Shown: piece by piece, positions 61,355-64,000 of the stretch | Layout of the letters: each line of letters opens with the position of its first letter | Position numbering within the stretch: the stretch's first letter is position 1 | Source: Calendula officinalis | Lineage: Eukaryota > Streptophyta > Magnoliopsida > Asterales > Asteraceae | Direction: 5' to 3' | Length of the DNA: 64,000 bases | NCBI GenBank assembly: GCA_963853835.1 | Contig: OY970832.1 | Span: forward strand, 25,476,208 to 25,540,207 | Notes under the pieces: model-generated | What the model saw: only the letters and a program-made list of their open reading frames with translations | What the model was told of the DNA's origin: nothing | The model's database searches: none | Made by a program: the position numbers and the translations under genes

Positions 61355-63673
61355 CTAATTCGTTAATTTGGTTTGTAATTCTGATTTTTCTTTGTTAAAT
61401 GCCTTATGTATTTCATCAATTTCATTTTCCAATTGACAAATTTTCTTTTCGAGGATAAGAGATGCGACATAAATTTTTGGTGTGACTTTTTTTTTAAAGG
61501 ATAACATTACCTTTAATATCAAATTATCCTGGTTTATATTTGGAAAATAATCATCATTTTCAAAGTTTGTCTTTTTAGTTTCATATGTTTTATTTAATTC
61601 AGTGTAATTGAAACTAATTTGCACATTCTCCTTTTTAGCTCTATTGAAAGTCTCAATTTCTTCCTCTTCATTAGTCATCTTGAGAAAGCTCGGCAAGATA
61701 TCTCTGTATCTTGGACCATATAATGTTGGAACCATTGTACACGCCTTTTTAAGATATTCTGGATTATCAGCTCCTAGCCCTTCTCGTGTGTTGAAATATT
61801 TGAAATCTTTAGGCTTGTTCAAATGGATGGTTTGATCAGTATGTCCTCTCTTGACAATTAATTCTTCAAGATGTTTGATATGTGAATTCAATTTATGATT
61901 CTCATTTTTAAGTGTCTGAATCATATTTTGTTTGCTTTTCATTTCGTTTAATGAAGTGATTTGTTGTTCATGTAAGTTCTCTGATAATTCTTTAATTTGA
62001 GAGTTTAAAAATTTAAACTGTTTTTCATTTTCATCAAAATCTTGTTGTTTACGTTCCAAACTGTTTTTATTAAGTTGATAATCATACCATACTTTAGTGT
62101 AAAGTTTGTAATTATGATCATATTTAGCTTTGAATTCTGATATTTGAGTTTGTAACTCCAGATTTTCTTGTTTGAAAACTGTGTTTTGTTGAATATAATG
62201 AACAAGTTTATCACCTAGATGAGCATTATGTTCATTTTGTTTTTCCAAATTGTTTAAGCGATCTTGAAGTTGATTATTTAAATTTTGTTCATCAAAAAGT
62301 TTTTGTTTTAAAGAATCCACTTCAGATATCTGATTTTGGACAAAACAAGTATCAGGATTAGTGGAATTATTTTCATTAGAGAGAAGAGAAGTAAGTACCT
62401 TGCCATCCTCGCCATCTTCCTCATTAATTCTGTCAGCAACCTCAGCATTTTCTCTTGCCATAAAGCACAGGTTGGCTGTATGTTCTTCATCTTCCGGATC
62501 CGACTCTTCCATCCATTGAAGGTCTTCCGCTAACAACACTTTTCCTGCCTCGATTTGTTTAGCCATTAGCATCTTCCGTTTAAAGAACTCAGAATCACCG
62601 ACTTTAGGCTTCTTGCAATCACGTGAATAGTGTCTAGCAATTCCACAATTGTAACATTTTTTCTGTGGATCCAATGGTATGAGCTTTGCCTTTTCAGTTG
62701 GATTTGTTGTAGATGAAGTAGGTGGAGCAGATTTAAATTTGGATGAGGATCTTTGGTTGTTGTTTGTTGGTTTTGAGTAGTACTTCTTTTGATAGTTTGA
62801 GATTAGTGACATTGCTTGAAGTACGTCTTCAAGATCTTTTTCCATATCATCAGTTGTTGAGAATGCAGATGGTTCTACATTTTCTGACATTTTAGTATGC
62901 GTAGTATATTGATGATGTTGTTTGGTGAGGAGTGAAAGAGTATCTGCAGTCTCTTGGCGGTTTTGAACTATCTCTTGTCGGTTTTTAACTATGTTTTTGA
63001 CCATTGGCTCGTTTTGGTGCAAATATTCAAAAAGTTCATGAATATCGATCAGACTGAGATCTTTGTGTTGCATGGCACTATTCCCAAACATTTCCCACTC
63101 AGGAAGAAGACTGTTGATGAATTTGATATTTATCTCCAAATTTTCTTTTCGCAAGTAGTTTTTGCGGAGATCATTCAACAATGTACAATAACGGTGATAC
63201 GTGCTTTCCAAGTCTTCTTCGTTTGTTGCTTTGAATGATTGATAAGTATTCAAGGTAGAAACCATTTTAGCTTTGTTTCCTAAAACTGTGCCCTCCATTT
63301 GTTTTCTTATTTCATCCCAAAGTTCTTTGCCCGTTTCAAGGCTATCCAAACTGTTATAGATTTCATTTGGTAGACCCTGAAGCATAAATGAATACGCTTG
63401 TAAATCGGCTTTGGCACGTCGTTTTTGTTGAGCAGTATACTCAGAGGGATTAACTCGACGTCTACCACCAACAATTGGAGGATTAGCAGTTGAATCATCA
63501 ACATCTTCATAAAATACTGCTTCCCCACTCTTGAGAGATTCAAGAATTTTTGTAGATAACTCCTGATTTCTAATAAAGTGGAGAAATCGTTTCTTCCACT
63601 GAGGATACTCTCCGCTATATAAAACCGGTAGTTTGAGATCAGATCTAATTGAAAGAGCATCTTTTGAAGTCAT
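61355..63673 (-). CDS. Gag of copia C
   Basis: 772-aa ORF from ATG 63671-63673 (MTSKDALSIRSDLKLPVLYS). Residues about 20-230 are the UBN2-type core (GEYPQWKKRFLHFI, AYSFMLQGLPNEIYNSLDSL, ELWDEIRKQMEG, KFINSLLPEWEMFG). Zinc knuckle CYNCGIARHYSRDC is near residue 345. An acidic stretch (ESDPEDEEHTAN) and a very long coiled coil (about 450-620, and again near the C-terminus) follow, the Sirevirus gag layout. It likely forms particles. The large coiled coil is expected to mediate assembly or host contacts. The stop at 61355 is probably a lesion, since gag-like sequence continues beyond. Confidence 0.88.
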   Translation of the reverse strand: MTSKDALSIRSDLKLPVLYSGEYPQWKKRFLHFIRNQELSTKILESLKSGEAVFYEDVDDSTANPPIVGGRRRVNPSEYTAQQKRRAKADLQAYSFMLQGLPNEIYNSLDSLETGKELWDEIRKQMEGTVLGNKAKMVSTLNTYQSFKATNEEDLESTYHRYCTLLNDLRKNYLRKENLEINIKFINSLLPEWEMFGNSAMQHKDLSLIDIHELFEYLHQNEPMVKNIVKNRQEIVQNRQETADTLSLLTKQHHQYTTHTKMSENVEPSAFSTTDDMEKDLEDVLQAMSLISNYQKKYYSKPTNNNQRSSSKFKSAPPTSSTTNPTEKAKLIPLDPQKKCYNCGIARHYSRDCKKPKVGDSEFFKRKMLMAKQIEAGKVLLAEDLQWMEESDPEDEEHTANLCFMARENAEVADRINEEDGEDGKVLTSLLSNENNSTNPDTCFVQNQISEVDSLKQKLFDEQNLNNQLQDRLNNLEKQNEHNAHLGDKLVHYIQQNTVFKQENLELQTQISEFKAKYDHNYKLYTKVWYDYQLNKNSLERKQQDFDENEKQFKFLNSQIKELSENLHEQQITSLNEMKSKQNMIQTLKNENHKLNSHIKHLEELIVKRGHTDQTIHLNKPKDFKYFNTREGLGADNPEYLKKACTMVPTLYGPRYRDILPSFLKMTNEEEEIETFNRAKKENVQISFNYTELNKTYETKKTNFENDDYFPNINQDNLILKVMLSFKKKVTPKIYVASLILEKKICQLENEIDEIHKAFNKEKSELQTKLTN

Positions 63674-63730
63674 TGTTTGAATGAGTGAAGTTTAGATGAC
63701 GATGGGATAAAAATTCGAATTGTTTTTCAA

Positions 63731-63964
63731 AGATCTCAAGCCGAGAAGTGTCAAAGATCTCGAGCCGAGAAGTCCAAGATCTCGAGCCGAGAAGTTAAAG
63801 ATCTCGAGCCGAGAAGTCAAAGATCTCGAGCCGAGAAGTGTATTCGTTCGAGCCGAGAAGATTTAAAGATCTCGAGCCGAAATCTTTTCAAACCGAAGTT
63901 CCTTGAGCCGAAGTGTGAGCCGAAGTGTAGCCGAGAACAGTAAAAGATCTCGAGCCGAGAACAA
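63731..63964 (-). repeat. Tandem hairpin repeat in the leader of copia C
   Basis: About 11 units of 18-22 bp, AGATCTCGAGCCGAGAAG. Units 1-5 (63731-63838) and the last (63945-63962) are best kept; 63845-63940 is degenerate. Each full unit can form a TCTCG-AGC-CGAGA stem-loop. It lies 60-290 nt upstream of the gag ATG in the transcribed leader. Confidence 0.85.
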
Positions 63965-64000
63965 TAAGTCGATACGAAGCCAGGAACAGTGTTTGGTTCG

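Larger units (their letters stand above)
59749..64000 (-). mobile_element. Ty1/copia LTR retrotransposon C (Sirevirus-like), internally deleted, runs off the window
   Basis: Minus strand: 3' LTR (about 59749-60041), polypurine tract, then directly the GAG-pre-integrase end, protease, a long gag, and a leader with tandem hairpins at the right edge. Integrase core, RT and RNase H are absent between 60140 and 60042, so it needs proteins in trans. The 5' LTR and PBS lie beyond 64000. Confidence 0.85.

Noticed and set aside
63731..63964. Possible CRISPR-like array
   Set aside because: Plant nuclear context, no unique spacers of uniform length, and units nearly contiguous. It is a minisatellite in a retroelement leader.

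Overview
The window is plant nuclear DNA and is almost entirely transposable-element (TE) sequence. It holds interrupted genes with GT-AG introns, Ty1/copia and Ty3/gypsy-type LTR elements, an L1-type LINE, SINEs, hAT, Stowaway and Harbinger-like MITEs, and (TA)n tracts. A eudicot is most likely. The third ORF of one copia element resembles retroelement ORFs I remember from Asteraceae (Tanacetum, Artemisia), so Asteraceae is a reasonable but unproven guess. Only one host gene looks intact: a MATE/DTX transporter at 44589-48183 (+). I could place all 8 exons, giving 464 aa.

Layout. 1-3968: the 5' part of a Sirevirus-like copia element A (minus strand). 4140-5062: a dead copia RT/RNase H fragment. 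5699-5892: a Stowaway MITE. 6240-6600: a MATE gene fragment (minus). 6690-25511: a Sirevirus-like copia element B (minus) with 526-bp LTRs, TSD GGGGT and a large third ORF after pol. A younger non-coding 7.8-kb LTR element (15967-23798, TSD GCCAT) splits its gag. 25.5-27.0 kb: a MITE and a fossil of plastid beta-ketoacyl-ACP synthase I (KAS I). 27.1-37.6 kb: two copies of a TIR element full of nested insertions: a solo LTR, hAT MITEs, a foldback element, a Harbinger-like MITE and a young copia element at 32798-37596. 38.3-41.2 kb: a Stowaway MITE, a second KAS I fossil piece and a Helitron-like end. 41.2-44.5 kb: mostly unexplained. 44.5-48.2 kb: the MATE gene. 51151-53325: a solo LTR. 53.3-53.8 kb: a duplicated, dead 5' end of the MATE gene. 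54-55.6 kb: three SINE-like insertions. 55.6-59.7 kb: a hAT element split by (TA)n tracts, two TIR elements and a LINE. 59.7-64 kb: a copia element C (minus) with gag but no INT/RT/RNase H.

How parts relate. Insertion order can be read from target-site duplications and LTR divergence. Element B has about 17 LTR differences in 526 bp. It is older than the element inside it (about 18 in 2280 bp) and than the 32.8-kb copia (2 in 178 bp). The MATE locus has shed two broken copies, at 6.2 kb and 53.7 kb. The KAS I locus survives as two complementary pieces 12 kb apart, each preceded by the same 86-bp sequence.

All counts were made by eye. Names rest on motifs and remembered families, not on searches.
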